In this document: in pieces, positions 43,350 to 52,774 of the stretch
How positions within the stretch are numbered: the stretch's first letter is position 1
Layout of the letters: each line of letters opens with the position of its first letter
NCBI GenBank assembly: GCA_026391255.1
Contig: JAPLDU010000044.1
Coordinates: forward strand, 8,907-65,354
Direction: 5' to 3'
Length of the DNA stretch: 56,448 nt
Origin: Bacteroidia bacterium
Lineage (GTDB): Bacteria > Bacteroidota > Bacteroidia > Bacteroidales > JAPLDU01
Made by a program: the position numbers and the translations under genes
The notes under the pieces: generated by a model
Told to the model about the DNA's origin: nothing
Database searches by the model: none
What the model saw: the letters and a program-made list of their open reading frames with translations, nothing else

Positions 43350-44195
43350 ATGATTATTGTTGAATCACCCAGAGAAGCTTTCCAGGCCTGGAAAAAATAC
43401 ATTACTTCGGAGAAAAAAACCAGATACATCAATGCCTTGCTGAAAGCAGGCTTTCATACCGTGGAAGCAGGCAGTATTGTCTCTCCGAAAGTAATCCCCC
43501 AGATGGCCGATACTTTTGATGTACTTTCCTCACTCGACAAACAGGAGAATTCGTCAGAGGTTATGGTCCTTGTAGTCAATAAAAAAGGAGCAGAACTGGC
43601 ATCCTCTTTAAGCCAGGTAAACAGCCTCGCCTTTCCGTTTTCCTTTTCTCCCATCTTTGTGAAAAAAAATCTGAATGCCACCATCACAGAAGCCCATAAA
43701 ATACTCGACGATATTCTTGATAGCAGCACCAAAACAGGCAAAAAGGCAGTGATATATATTTCCATGGCTTTCGGTAATCCTTACGGTGATGAATGGAGCA
43801 TTGACCTTCTAATGCACTGGATTGAACTGTTGGTAAACAAAGGTATTGATACCATCCCATTGTCTAATGTATCGGTCAATATAAGTCCTGATCTTATCAG
43901 GTCAGTATTCAGCCTTGTAACCAGTCATTTCCCGAAGGTAGAATTTGGTCTTCACCTGCATACCTCATCACTCGACTACTACGAAAAAGTGGAAGCAGCA
44001 TATAATAATGGTTGCCGTCGTTTCGACACAGTGATTAACGGCATGGGAGGCTGCCCAATGACAGGATCAGCATATATGGCTAACCTGAAAACACAGGATT
44101 TTATTTCTTTCCTTCAACAGGAAAACATCAGCCACAACCTGCATTCCGACAAGTTAGAGCAAGCCATCACCATCGCTTCAGAAGTATTTAACTAA
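43350..44195 (+). CDS. Hydroxymethylglutaryl-CoA lyase (short Bacteroidota type)
   Basis: 281 residues. HMG-CoA lyase splits HMG-CoA to acetyl-CoA and acetoacetate. Seen: GFHTVEAGSIVSPKVIPQMADT, LAFPFSFSPIF, YISMAFGNPYGDEW, FGLHLHTSS (His202, His204), CRRFDTVINGMGGCPM (Cys235). The N-terminal motif reads ESPREAFQAW; in relatives it is PRDAMQ, so the expected metal-binding Asp is Glu9. LSNVSVNISPD replaces the usual LSDTVGVATPE. The catalytic Cys is intact, so activity is plausible but the metal site is altered. It is translationally close to the Cys-less paralog upstream. Confidence 0.87.
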   Translation: MIIVESPREAFQAWKKYITSEKKTRYINALLKAGFHTVEAGSIVSPKVIPQMADTFDVLSSLDKQENSSEVMVLVVNKKGAELASSLSQVNSLAFPFSFSPIFVKKNLNATITEAHKILDDILDSSTKTGKKAVIYISMAFGNPYGDEWSIDLLMHWIELLVNKGIDTIPLSNVSVNISPDLIRSVFSLVTSHFPKVEFGLHLHTSSLDYYEKVEAAYNNGCRRFDTVINGMGGCPMTGSAYMANLKTQDFISFLQQENISHNLHSDKLEQAITIASEVFN

Positions 44196-44257
44196 GCATC
44201 GAATTCATTGATTTCAGACAATAAATTTAATATTGATAATTATAAAATATTCACATT

Positions 44258-45403
44258 ATGTACCTTACAGAAGAACACAATATGATTCGCAAAACGGTTC
44301 GGGATTTTGCCGAAAGGGAAATTAAACCTGTAGCCCGTGAACTGGACGAAAAAGCTGAGTTTTCCGTCGACCTGACACAGAAAATGGGGGAACTGGGATT
44401 ATTTGGCATACGTACTCCCCAGGAATTCGGCGGAATGGAAATGGATACGTTAGCTTATGTAATAGCAGTAGAGGAACTTGCACGAGTTGACAGCTCTCAG
44501 GCCGCTACGGTTGCCGCTCAGACATCCCTGGGAACCGGGCCTATCATGAGTTATGGAAACAAGGAACAAAAGGCAAAATACCTAACACTACTGTCATCCG
44601 GTAAGGCATTATGGGCATTCGGACTCACAGAACCCGAAGCCGGATCAGATTCCCGGAATACCAAGACCAACGCTCATCTTGAAGATGGTCATTGGATTAT
44701 CAATGGTTCCAAGATATTTATAACAAATGGAGCTTCTTCGATGAACATCGGAGCCACAGTTCAGGTGGTAACAGGTAATCATAACGGGAAAAAAGAATTC
44801 TCAACGATACTGGTGGATGCCGATACACCAGGTTTTAAAAGGGTTCCGATGCATAATAAAATGATGTGGCGCGCCTCAGATACTGCAGAATTGTTTTTCC
44901 AGGACTGCCGTGTACCTGAATCAAACCTGCTTGGAAAGAGAGGTGAAGGTTCGCGTATCATGCTCAGCACTTTGGACAGCGGAAGGCTTGCAATTGCGGC
45001 CATGGGGCTTGGTCTTGCCCAGGGAGCCTTCGAAATGGCGCTTAATTATGCCAGAAACAGAAAACAGTTCGGTAAACCCATTGCACAGTTCCAGATCAAC
45101 TCTTTTAAACTGGCCGATATGGCAACTAAGATAGAACTGGCCAGGAACCTGCTATATAAGGGTGCATGGCTCAAATCCAACAACCAGCCGTTTGAAAAAG
45201 AAGCTGCAATGGCAAAGTTATATTGCTCCGAAATAGCCAGGGAAGTAGCCGACGAAGCCGTCCAGATCCATGGTGGATATGGATTAATGAAAGAATATGA
45301 CATCGAAAGATTCTACCGCGATCAGCGTCTGCTGCAAATCGGCGAAGGAACATCAGAAATACAAAGGCTCGTGATATCAAGGTACATCGGTTGCTATGAC
45401 TGA
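44258..45403 (+). CDS. Acyl-CoA dehydrogenase, short/branched-chain type
   Basis: 381 residues, normal length. The FAD flavoprotein oxidises acyl-CoA to 2-enoyl-CoA. Seen: MIRKTVRDFAEREIKPVA, WAFGLTEPEAGSDSRNTKT (FAD/substrate), KIFITNGASS, RKQFGKPIAQFQ, VQIHGGYGLMKEYDIERFYRD and the end LLQIGEGTSEIQRLVISRYIG. The Glu in GEGTSE is the catalytic base position of the short- and short/branched-chain group; isovaleryl-CoA dehydrogenases typically lack it there. Context points to isovaleryl-CoA or 2-methyl-branched acyl-CoA, but sequence favours the general branched or butyryl type. It ends 38 bases from the convergent pyruvate kinase gene. Confidence 0.93.
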   Translation: MYLTEEHNMIRKTVRDFAEREIKPVARELDEKAEFSVDLTQKMGELGLFGIRTPQEFGGMEMDTLAYVIAVEELARVDSSQAATVAAQTSLGTGPIMSYGNKEQKAKYLTLLSSGKALWAFGLTEPEAGSDSRNTKTNAHLEDGHWIINGSKIFITNGASSMNIGATVQVVTGNHNGKKEFSTILVDADTPGFKRVPMHNKMMWRASDTAELFFQDCRVPESNLLGKRGEGSRIMLSTLDSGRLAIAAMGLGLAQGAFEMALNYARNRKQFGKPIAQFQINSFKLADMATKIELARNLLYKGAWLKSNNQPFEKEAAMAKLYCSEIAREVADEAVQIHGGYGLMKEYDIERFYRDQRLLQIGEGTSEIQRLVISRYIGCYD

Positions 45404-45441
45404 ACATCCTGATGAAATCAGATTCCATTTCAGGAACTCTC

Positions 45442-46869
45442 CTAAACATAACTGATCTTTAACATATTCGTTCTTCCATGAAGGTTAAGGGGAGTGCTGC
45501 CAACATGAATCACACAGTCTCCCTCTGTCAGCAGATTATTATTCTTTAACATTTCAATTGATTCCGGAATTGCCTTGTCCAATTGGTCGTAGGTACTTAA
45601 ATAAAATGGCCTGATTCCCCACACCAGCATAATTTTATGCAACAGCATTTTGTTATTTGTAAAGGCATAGATATTGGCTTCCGGTCTGTGGCTGGATATC
45701 TTTATAGGAGTATAACCGGAATGTGTAAATGTAATGATCGCTTTAGCTCCGGTTTGCTGGGCTAATTTCGATGCATTGTAACAAATGGAATCAGCCAGAT
45801 AAGTAAGAGTTCCCTCCAAAGGTACGTGCTGTTTATTATAAGGATTTCCTTTTTTTTCAGTATGATCAATAATCCTCTGCATACTCTTTATCGTTTCAAC
45901 AGGATATTTACCTACAGAAGTCTCACCACTTAGCATCAATGCATCCGCACCATCTAGCAAAGAATTAGCCACGTCATTGGCTTCTGCCCTGGTGGGCCTG
46001 AAATTTGTAATCATACTTTCCATCATCTGGGTTGCAATTATTACAGGTTTTGAACGGGTAATACATTTTTCCACAATTAATTTTTGTATTAACGGGACTT
46101 CATCAAAGGGAACCTCCACACCCAGATCACCACGTGCCACCATAATGCCATCAGCTAAATCAATAATATGATCTATTTCAAGCAGGGCTTCGGGTTTTTC
46201 TATTTTGGCAATCACACCAGCATGACCATTATTTTTCATAATAAGTTCTTTCAGGTCAATAATATCAGATGCTTTTCGGACAAAAGATAAAGCAATCCAA
46301 TCAACATCCTGATCCATGGCAAAAATGGCATTCAAAATATCTTCATCAGTAAGGCAGGGGAGAGAAATTCTGGTGTCAGGCAGGTTTACGCCTTTTTTTG
46401 AAGAGAGCACACCTCCATAAATCACCTTTGCTTTTACAATATCTTTTTTATTGGTTTCTGTCACTTCCAGTTTTATTTTGCCATCGTCAACCAGTATTAC
46501 TTCACCAAAATTAACATCCCGTGGAAATTCCTGGTAACTCATATAAATATGATCTTTGTTGCCTGTACATTTTTCTGTGACAAAAGTTATTATTTCACCT
46601 TCTGCCAGATTAATGTAGTTATTTTCAATTTCACCTATTCTGAGTTTCGGACCTTGTAAATCGGCCATGATGGCAATATTGGTTCCCAATTCCAGGTTTA
46701 ATTCTTTAATAAGATTTACCAACCGTAAAAATTCTTCCTTACTTGAATGCGAAAAATTTAACCTGAATAAATCAACACCCTCATAAATCATTTGACGGAG
46801 AATATCCTTAGAGGAGGATGCAGGACCTAAAGTCGCAATTATTTTAATGTGTGATTTAAATTGCTTCAT
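45442..46869 (-). CDS. pyk: Pyruvate kinase
   Basis: 475 residues from MKQFKSHIKIIATLGPAS (46869). The open frame continues upstream into the neighbouring gene, but that part is not pyruvate-kinase-like and is rejected. The enzyme transfers phosphate from PEP to ADP. Seen: IATLGPASSSKDIL, DLFRLNFSHSS, ADLQGPKLRIGE, VIAKIEKPEAL, ADGIMVARGDLGVEVP, KPVIIATQMMESMI, PTRAEANDVANSLLDGADALMLSGETSVGKYPVE. The C-terminal regulatory domain is complete. It lies downstream of the oxoacid decarboxylase cassette on the same strand, whose possible substrate pyruvate it makes. Confidence 0.96.
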   Translation of the reverse strand: MKQFKSHIKIIATLGPASSSKDILRQMIYEGVDLFRLNFSHSSKEEFLRLVNLIKELNLELGTNIAIMADLQGPKLRIGEIENNYINLAEGEIITFVTEKCTGNKDHIYMSYQEFPRDVNFGEVILVDDGKIKLEVTETNKKDIVKAKVIYGGVLSSKKGVNLPDTRISLPCLTDEDILNAIFAMDQDVDWIALSFVRKASDIIDLKELIMKNNGHAGVIAKIEKPEALLEIDHIIDLADGIMVARGDLGVEVPFDEVPLIQKLIVEKCITRSKPVIIATQMMESMITNFRPTRAEANDVANSLLDGADALMLSGETSVGKYPVETIKSMQRIIDHTEKKGNPYNKQHVPLEGTLTYLADSICYNASKLAQQTGAKAIITFTHSGYTPIKISSHRPEANIYAFTNNKMLLHKIMLVWGIRPFYLSTYDQLDKAIPESIEMLKNNNLLTEGDCVIHVGSTPLNLHGRTNMLKISYV

Positions 46870-46894
46870 TGTACCATATTTTGTTTGATTTAAA

Positions 46895-48286
46895 TTAAGC
46901 GATCCTAAAATAGTTAACGAGGCAGCAATGCAGGGGTCTGACGAAATGCGAGGGCTTGGTAATGCCGTCTCCGGTCGGGGTACCGATGGACATAGATGCG
47001 TAGCCTTCGCCCAGGCCCAGACCATAGAGGGTGGGAGCATTCTTGACAAAGATAGAACACTGCATGCGACGGCCCATTCGGGTCAGATTCCCGATATTGG
47101 TTGAGTACATTGCGGCGGAATGATGGTTGCATCCCTCTGCAAAATAGGCCAGTTCAATGGCTGAGTCTACATCTCCTGCGAAGGTAACAGGCAGGACTGG
47201 CATGAGTTGTTCTGTCCAGACGAAAGGGTGTTCGTTTGGTACCTCGCCCCACAACAGGCGAACTGAGGGAGTCACATCTAGTCCGATACCTTTGGCAATG
47301 ACCGCTGCATCGCGCCCCACAAATTCGCGGTTCATAATAGGGTCTTTGCAGGCCTTACCTCCCCTGATGATGACGAGTTTAGCCAGTTCATCCATCTGGG
47401 AAACCGAGAGTTCGAATGCCCGCTGATCCTTGCGTATACTCTCCAGAAACCGGTTCCTGGCTGCTTCGACCACGATGACTTCTTTTTCCGCGATGCACAA
47501 TACGTTATTGTCGAAGCTGGCACCAAAAATGATATCTTCGGCACAATTAGGAAATATGGCAGTTTCATCGACAACTACCGGTGGGTTGCCAGGCCCGGCA
47601 GCGATGGTTTTACAGGTCTTGCCTGTGGTCATGGCGACCTTCACAATCTCAGGACCTCCGGTAACCATGTTGAGGTTAACTCCTGGATGGGACAAGAGAG
47701 ACCTGGTCATTACCTGTGTGGCAGGAGAGACCGTGGTGATCAAGCCCATTGGGCCTCCTGCCGAGACTACTGCTGAGGCCAAAGCACGCATGGTGTCATG
47801 ACTGACTTTTTCTGCAGCCGGATGGGGGGCGAAAACTACAGAATTGCCGGCGGCCAATATAGCAATGGCATTAGAGATGATGGTAGCAGCCGGATTGTTT
47901 GAAGGCGTGATGGCGGCTACTACACCAAAGGGGGCATACTCCACCAGGGTCAGTCCTTTGTCGCCGGTATAAGCATGTGACACCAGGTCCTCTACCGCCG
48001 GTGTTCGGGTGGCACAAAGGAGGTTCTTCTGAGTTTTATCTTCAGAACGTCCCATTTTTGTCTCTTCAACAGCCATATGGCCCCAACTTTCCGCATTAGC
48101 GATTGAAGTCTTTCGAATGGCTTTGATAACAGCCCTGCGCACTTCGAGACCAAGGTCCTGAAATACTCTCTGAGCCTGAGCCGCAACAGATACAGCTTCA
48201 TCCACAGTATCGAAGATTACCTGGTCGCCGCTGCCGGAAGATAAAAGCTTGTTTATCCGGTGATTGATATGGATTTCATTACTCAT
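46895..48286 (-). CDS. CoA-acylating aldehyde dehydrogenase (EutE/PduP-like)
   Basis: 463 residues. These enzymes oxidise an aldehyde to the acyl-CoA with NAD+ and CoA, or run in reverse. Seen: VEYAPFGVVAAITPSNNPAATIISNAI, MVTGGPEIVKVAM, AAGPGNPPVVVDETA, IFGASFDNNVLCIAEKEVIVV with the catalytic Cys, and LGEGYASMSIGTPTGDGITKP. No bacterial microcompartment shell gene is nearby and the N-terminus shows no obvious encapsulation helix, so it is probably cytosolic. Bases here look richer in G+C than in pyruvate kinase next door, suggesting acquisition of the cassette. It sits between the alcohol dehydrogenase gene and pyk. Confidence 0.92.
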   Translation of the reverse strand: MSNEIHINHRINKLLSSGSGDQVIFDTVDEAVSVAAQAQRVFQDLGLEVRRAVIKAIRKTSIANAESWGHMAVEETKMGRSEDKTQKNLLCATRTPAVEDLVSHAYTGDKGLTLVEYAPFGVVAAITPSNNPAATIISNAIAILAAGNSVVFAPHPAAEKVSHDTMRALASAVVSAGGPMGLITTVSPATQVMTRSLLSHPGVNLNMVTGGPEIVKVAMTTGKTCKTIAAGPGNPPVVVDETAIFPNCAEDIIFGASFDNNVLCIAEKEVIVVEAARNRFLESIRKDQRAFELSVSQMDELAKLVIIRGGKACKDPIMNREFVGRDAAVIAKGIGLDVTPSVRLLWGEVPNEHPFVWTEQLMPVLPVTFAGDVDSAIELAYFAEGCNHHSAAMYSTNIGNLTRMGRRMQCSIFVKNAPTLYGLGLGEGYASMSIGTPTGDGITKPSHFVRPLHCCLVNYFRIA

Positions 48287-48325
48287 TGTTTTTCTTTTAG
48301 ATATTTTCTTAAATAACTTATATGC

Positions 48326-49396
48326 TTAAGCCGGTAAATTGATCACCACCTTTAAAGCATGTTCCATTGCGGCATTTCCGAAGGTATTGTAAGCCTTCAT
48401 GATTTCCGGTAATCCGAAACGATGGCTGACAAGTTTTTTTGAATCCAGTCGACCCGATCTGACCATCCTCAGCAGCATTGCCGTTGTACCTCCATCGACC
48501 AGGTGTGTGGTGAGTGTGATGTTGGATGCCCATAGCTTTTCGAGGTGAAGCTCTGCTGATTTACCGTGGACGCCCACATTTGCAATATGACCACCCGGGG
48601 CAATGATCTCCTGGCAGATGTCAAAAGTGGCGGACAGGCCTACAGCCTCGATGGCTACATCTACTCCGGCGGCATGTGTCAGAGCCATGACCTGCTCTGT
48701 TGCCTTACCGTCCGAACTGTTTACGACCTGCGTTGCACCAAACGAGCGGGCAACCTCCAGCCGGTTGTCATCGATATCGATCATCACAATCTCAGCCGGA
48801 GAGTATAGTTGAGTGGTGAGCAGAGCGGCAAGTCCCACAGGACCGGCGCCAACGATCGCCACTATGTCGCCCGGTTTAACTTTTCCTTGCAGCGTACCGC
48901 ATTCCAGGCCGGTAGGGAGAATGCAACTGAGCATAACTATTGCTTCGTCATCTGCGTCAGGTGGCAGGAGGTACAAACCGTTATCGGCATAAGGTATTCT
49001 GACGTATTCTGCCTGGGTACCGTCAATACTGTTTCCAAGCAGCCATCCGCCATTAAGGCAATGCGAATACATCGCTTTCTTACAGAAACTGCACTTGCCA
49101 CAGGAAGTGATCAGGGAAATGAGAACTTTGTCTCCCACTTTAAGACCAAGTACCTCAGAACCCAACTCCCCGATAATGCCCACTCCTTCATGACCTAGAA
49201 TACGCCCGTCAGTGACTCTTGGCACGTCGCCCTTTAAAATGTGAAGATCTGTTCCGCAGATAGTGGTAGTTGTGATCCTCACAATTGCGTCTGTTGACTG
49301 TTTGATTGTTGGTTTTTGCTTATCCTCCAAAGCCAGGTTACCAGTACCATGGAAGACAAGTGCCTTCATCAGGTTGTTTTCTGTATTTTTCATCAT
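48326..49396 (-). CDS. Zinc-dependent alcohol dehydrogenase
   Basis: 356 residues (or about 347 from the internal Met at 49369, MKALVFHGTG). Medium-chain dehydrogenase fold. The catalytic zinc ligands are in TTTICGTDLHIL and ILGHEGVGIIGELG. The four structural-zinc Cys lie in CGKCSFCKKAMYSHC. The Rossmann motif is VAIVGAGPVGLAALL with MIDIDDNRLEVA, the Asp favouring NAD+. It probably interconverts the aldehyde made by the decarboxylase and the corresponding alcohol. The gene lies between the decarboxylase and the CoA-acylating aldehyde dehydrogenase genes, in one direction. Confidence 0.93.
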   Translation of the reverse strand: MMKNTENNLMKALVFHGTGNLALEDKQKPTIKQSTDAIVRITTTTICGTDLHILKGDVPRVTDGRILGHEGVGIIGELGSEVLGLKVGDKVLISLITSCGKCSFCKKAMYSHCLNGGWLLGNSIDGTQAEYVRIPYADNGLYLLPPDADDEAIVMLSCILPTGLECGTLQGKVKPGDIVAIVGAGPVGLAALLTTQLYSPAEIVMIDIDDNRLEVARSFGATQVVNSSDGKATEQVMALTHAAGVDVAIEAVGLSATFDICQEIIAPGGHIANVGVHGKSAELHLEKLWASNITLTTHLVDGGTTAMLLRMVRSGRLDSKKLVSHRFGLPEIMKAYNTFGNAAMEHALKVVINLPA

Positions 49397-49438
49397 AATT
49401 TATTCACTGTCAAGAGTAGTATTGAATAGATTATTTCA

Positions 49439-51106
49439 TCAGCTAATTTGATTTATTTTTGCCATCGACCGACCTGCACTGCGGAGGGAATCGGGACAAT
49501 CAAACCTCCCTGTGTGAATTTCAATGAATACGAGTTCTTCGGCCATGACGGCCTTTGCCAATGCTTCTTCAAGTTCTCCTTCGGTGCGAACATCAATTCC
49601 CGGACCTCCGCCAAATACTTCCACTAGTTTGTGATAGTGCCAGGGTTGGATATCATTGTAAGTATGGTCAGTGACTACCCGCTCGATCGTATATCCATCA
49701 TTATTGATGAGAAAAATCACGGGTTTAAGATTGTTCCGGATCATGGTTGAGAGATCCTGGCAAGTAACCTGAAAAGATCCATCCCCCACGAACAGAACTG
49801 TTCGACGTTCCCGGGCTGCCATGCTGGCGCCCAGGGTCGCCCCAATTGTATAACCAATTGATCCGTAAAAGGTTTGACCTATGAATGTTGCTCCTTCCGG
49901 CATAAGCATCTCTGCGGCGCTGAATAGTGATACTCCTGTTTCGGCAATAACAATTGAATTGTTTTCAATAAAATGACTCATCCGGTCGAAGAAACGTTTG
50001 ATAGTAAGTGGTTTTAGCGCATCAGGCAGGTATGGTTCTGTATGCCGGTGTACACAGTATTCAGAGGCACATCGGATATCCAGTGATGCGGGTTCCCTGT
50101 GTGTAAGCTTTTCCGTCAGACCAAGGATAAAATCATGGAGATGTACATTCTCATAATAATGATGCCTGATTTTCACAAAGCCTATATTAGCGCTGATAGT
50201 TTTTGAATCATCAAGGTTTGTTGTGAATCCGCCCGTATTAAAATCGGTCATTAATTCGCCAAGCTGAAGGATGCAATCAGCAGATCCGACCCGATTACGT
50301 ACATAATCCCGGCTGCGATCTCCTTCATACAGGCCTATGAATTGCTTATGGTGCTCTGAAAGGATGGTTTTACCCAACATCATGGTAGCATATGGGAATC
50401 CGGTTTTTGCGAGAAGACCGGCAAATTCCTTTTGCAGCCTGAACCGTATCAATTCCACGCCGCCTATTACAACTGGATTCTGTGCTTTATCAAGCATTTC
50501 TAGTGCTTCCCTGATTGCCTCACCAAGCGCATCCACGTCACTTACCGGGTGTGTTGGAAACAGGAAAGGACCCGGACGTTTACATTTCATCAAAACTACG
50601 TCCGAAGGAAGACTGATATATACCGGTTGCTGATGTGAAAGACATGCCGATAACACACGATCTATTTCGGCCGGGGCCGTATCTCCTGAACTAAGCTGTG
50701 TTGTGGCAACGGTAATTTTCTCATACATTTTTAATGGAATCTGATAATCACCTAAAGTATGGTGCAAAAGAGGACGTGTTCTGAATTGAATAGTCGCAGG
50801 CGAACCGGTGATGACCACCACAGGTACCCTTTCGGCGAATGATCCTGCTACGCCATTGATGGCGCTCAGTTCTCCTACTCCAAAAGTTGATGAAAATGCA
50901 CCTATGCCCCGGATACGTGCATAGCCGTCGGCGGCATAAGCAGCATTGAGTTCATTACATGTACCAACATATTTCAATTCGCTCTTTAATACCTGATTAA
51001 AAAAACCCAGGACAAAATCTCCGGGTACACCAAAGAGGTGATTTAGCCCGATTTCTTTTAACCTGATTAGCAGGTATTCAGCAACTGTGATTTCTGAATT
51101 TTTCAT
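49439..51106 (-). CDS. Thiamine-diphosphate 2-oxoacid decarboxylase (pyruvate/indolepyruvate decarboxylase family)
   Basis: 555 residues, the typical size. The enzyme removes CO2 from a 2-oxoacid to give an aldehyde. Residues equivalent to the known catalytic set are present: GVPGDFVLGFF (Asp30), TCNELNAAYAADGYAR (Glu52), PLLHHTLGDYQ (His115, His116), and the ThDP motif VGDGSFQVTCQDLSTMIRNNLKPVIFLINNDGYTIE with its terminal Glu. It belongs with pyruvate, indolepyruvate and branched-chain ketoacid decarboxylases; the substrate cannot be fixed by eye. Pyruvate decarboxylases are uncommon in bacteria. With the downstream alcohol and aldehyde dehydrogenase genes it makes a complete aldehyde-handling module. 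Confidence 0.93.
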   Translation of the reverse strand: MKNSEITVAEYLLIRLKEIGLNHLFGVPGDFVLGFFNQVLKSELKYVGTCNELNAAYAADGYARIRGIGAFSSTFGVGELSAINGVAGSFAERVPVVVITGSPATIQFRTRPLLHHTLGDYQIPLKMYEKITVATTQLSSGDTAPAEIDRVLSACLSHQQPVYISLPSDVVLMKCKRPGPFLFPTHPVSDVDALGEAIREALEMLDKAQNPVVIGGVELIRFRLQKEFAGLLAKTGFPYATMMLGKTILSEHHKQFIGLYEGDRSRDYVRNRVGSADCILQLGELMTDFNTGGFTTNLDDSKTISANIGFVKIRHHYYENVHLHDFILGLTEKLTHREPASLDIRCASEYCVHRHTEPYLPDALKPLTIKRFFDRMSHFIENNSIVIAETGVSLFSAAEMLMPEGATFIGQTFYGSIGYTIGATLGASMAARERRTVLFVGDGSFQVTCQDLSTMIRNNLKPVIFLINNDGYTIERVVTDHTYNDIQPWHYHKLVEVFGGGPGIDVRTEGELEEALAKAVMAEELVFIEIHTGRFDCPDSLRSAGRSMAKINQIS

Positions 51107-51599
51107 ATTTATGAAATGAGAAATGATTGCCTAAAGTAAGGTCAAATTGAAAGTTTATATGTTACATAACTTTTGATAAGATTTACATCATTCACACATT
51201 TATTGAATGATGAGTTTTGTAGAATAAATATACTGCTTATCCCTTTTAAAGAAGTTGATGAATACTAATTAAATTTGACATCTGTATTTACCACATAGAC
51301 ACAATAGATACATAGAAAAACACATAGCTATTTTACCTGAATTACTATTGCAATTAGTGGGTAAGTCTATGTGCAACCTATGTTTCTATGATACTATGTG
51401 GTAAAAAATACAAAAAGGAAATATTTATTAAAGAAATATTTTCTATGCTATTAATATTCTGATATCTTATTACTTGACCAAAGAGGATAAGCAGTTAAAT
51501 GATAATAGTATAGAACAACTCAGAAAAAACTACCTGTTAATCGTTGCAGGTGCCCCGCACCATATGTAAAGTGAGATTGTAAATGAAGAGAAACTATTA
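51107..51599. other. Intergenic region with a long nested inverted repeat
   Basis: No gene is supported. Three nested complementary pairs occur in order: TTACCACATAG (51288-51298) with 51394-51404, CATAGAAA (51311-51318) with 51383-51390, and CACATAG (51321-51327) with 51367-51373. The transcript could fold back over about 117 bases. CATAG-type words repeat within each arm. The remainder is AT-rich and featureless. Confidence 0.7.
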
Positions 51600-52664
51600 C
51601 TATGAAATAGCAAACAGTCCTAACAATCCTATTAAATAAACGATCATTACCAGGAATGAATCGACACCCATCCACAATAATTGCTTACGCGGACGGAACA
51701 TTAATCCGCATACGTAGATTATGGTAAGAAGGATGGCCAGGGCCGTAAGATAAATATCTGTTTTGTGTGCCTGAGGAAGAACTGATTTGCCTGAAAGAAC
51801 AGTGGCCACCATAAACAACACGGGTAAAAAAGCATTGCCTCCGAAAATATCACTCATTGCCATCTGATAGTCCTTCAATTTCATGGAAGCTAAACCTGTG
51901 GATATTTCTGGCAGGGCAGTAGCAGCAGCTAAAATAGTAGCACCGAATAACACGCCTGTCATTCCAATTTGATTGGCAATGGCATTACCGCTTATTTCTA
52001 ACCCCACACCAGCAATTAAAGTTATCAATGAACATAAAGAAAATACAATAATCACTGTATGAATGCTCACCCCTTTTTTTATTGCCATTTCATGCTTTTT
52101 TTTCATGCTGTGACCTCTCTTCTCTTTTTGACTATCCGGAAGAGCCCCTAATTGATGCCAGGGTAAATTGGTTCTTGCTTTTCCAATCATGTAAATACCT
52201 GCAAGCCAAACCAGGACAATTGTTGCATCAATCGGCGATATACCCAGATAAATAACAGAAGGTCTAAGTTGGTTCCCTACAACCACCAAGGTTAAAACAG
52301 TAATGACCATTAACCCTTCCAGCACTAAAACCAGTGATGCTGCACGATAAGTAAGCGGATCTTTTTTACCCAACCCGAATACATCCAGTACAACAAGCAC
52401 TACCGTTTGTATGGCAATACCGCCAAGAATATTTCCTATGGCAAGTTCAAGATTGTGTTGCAACGCTGCGCTCACTGTAATGGCAATTTCCGGAAGATTT
52501 GTCACAATTGCCAGCAGAATCAGACCTCCCAAAGCTTCACCCCAACCAAAGTGTGTGGCAAGAATGTCGGCAGTTTCGGATAATTTAATCCCGGCAAACC
52601 ATATTGCCACCGCACTCATGCAAAATATGAGCAGAAGAACAGGCAGTGAAAGTGATTCAATCAT
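51600..52664 (-). CDS. Calcium/cation antiporter of the CaCA family
   Basis: 354 residues with about ten membrane segments in two inverted halves. The alpha-1 repeat reads TNLPEIAITVSAALQHNLELAIGN and the alpha-2 repeat ATALPEISTGLASMKLKDYQMAMSD; both carry the conserved Pro-Glu of Na+/Ca2+ and H+/Ca2+ exchangers. A charged cytosolic loop (DSQKEKRGHSMKKKHEMAIKK, about 175-195) separates the halves. The coupling ion and substrate are not determined. It exports Ca2+ or a similar cation from the cytoplasm. Confidence 0.88.
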   Translation of the reverse strand: MIESLSLPVLLLIFCMSAVAIWFAGIKLSETADILATHFGWGEALGGLILLAIVTNLPEIAITVSAALQHNLELAIGNILGGIAIQTVVLVVLDVFGLGKKDPLTYRAASLVLVLEGLMVITVLTLVVVGNQLRPSVIYLGISPIDATIVLVWLAGIYMIGKARTNLPWHQLGALPDSQKEKRGHSMKKKHEMAIKKGVSIHTVIIVFSLCSLITLIAGVGLEISGNAIANQIGMTGVLFGATILAAATALPEISTGLASMKLKDYQMAMSDIFGGNAFLPVLFMVATVLSGKSVLPQAHKTDIYLTALAILLTIIYVCGLMFRPRKQLLWMGVDSFLVMIVYLIGLLGLFAIS

Positions 52665-52774
52665 GAAATATAATTTTAGTGAAAAATAAATAAAGTTAAG
52701 GAATAATTAAATGAAGAAGACCTTCCTAATTCGAATATCTGAAATGGTTAATTTTTTAATTTACCAATGCAAGG

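Noticed and set aside
46870-47049. 60-residue N-terminal extension of pyruvate kinase
   Set aside because: It overlaps the aldehyde dehydrogenase gene in another frame and is Pro/Ser-rich without homology to pyruvate kinase, whose conserved start is at 46869.
45442-51106. Bacterial microcompartment locus, suggested by the EutE/PduP-like enzyme
   Set aside because: No shell protein genes or other Eut/Pdu enzymes occur in the window, and the aldehyde dehydrogenase has no obvious encapsulation helix.
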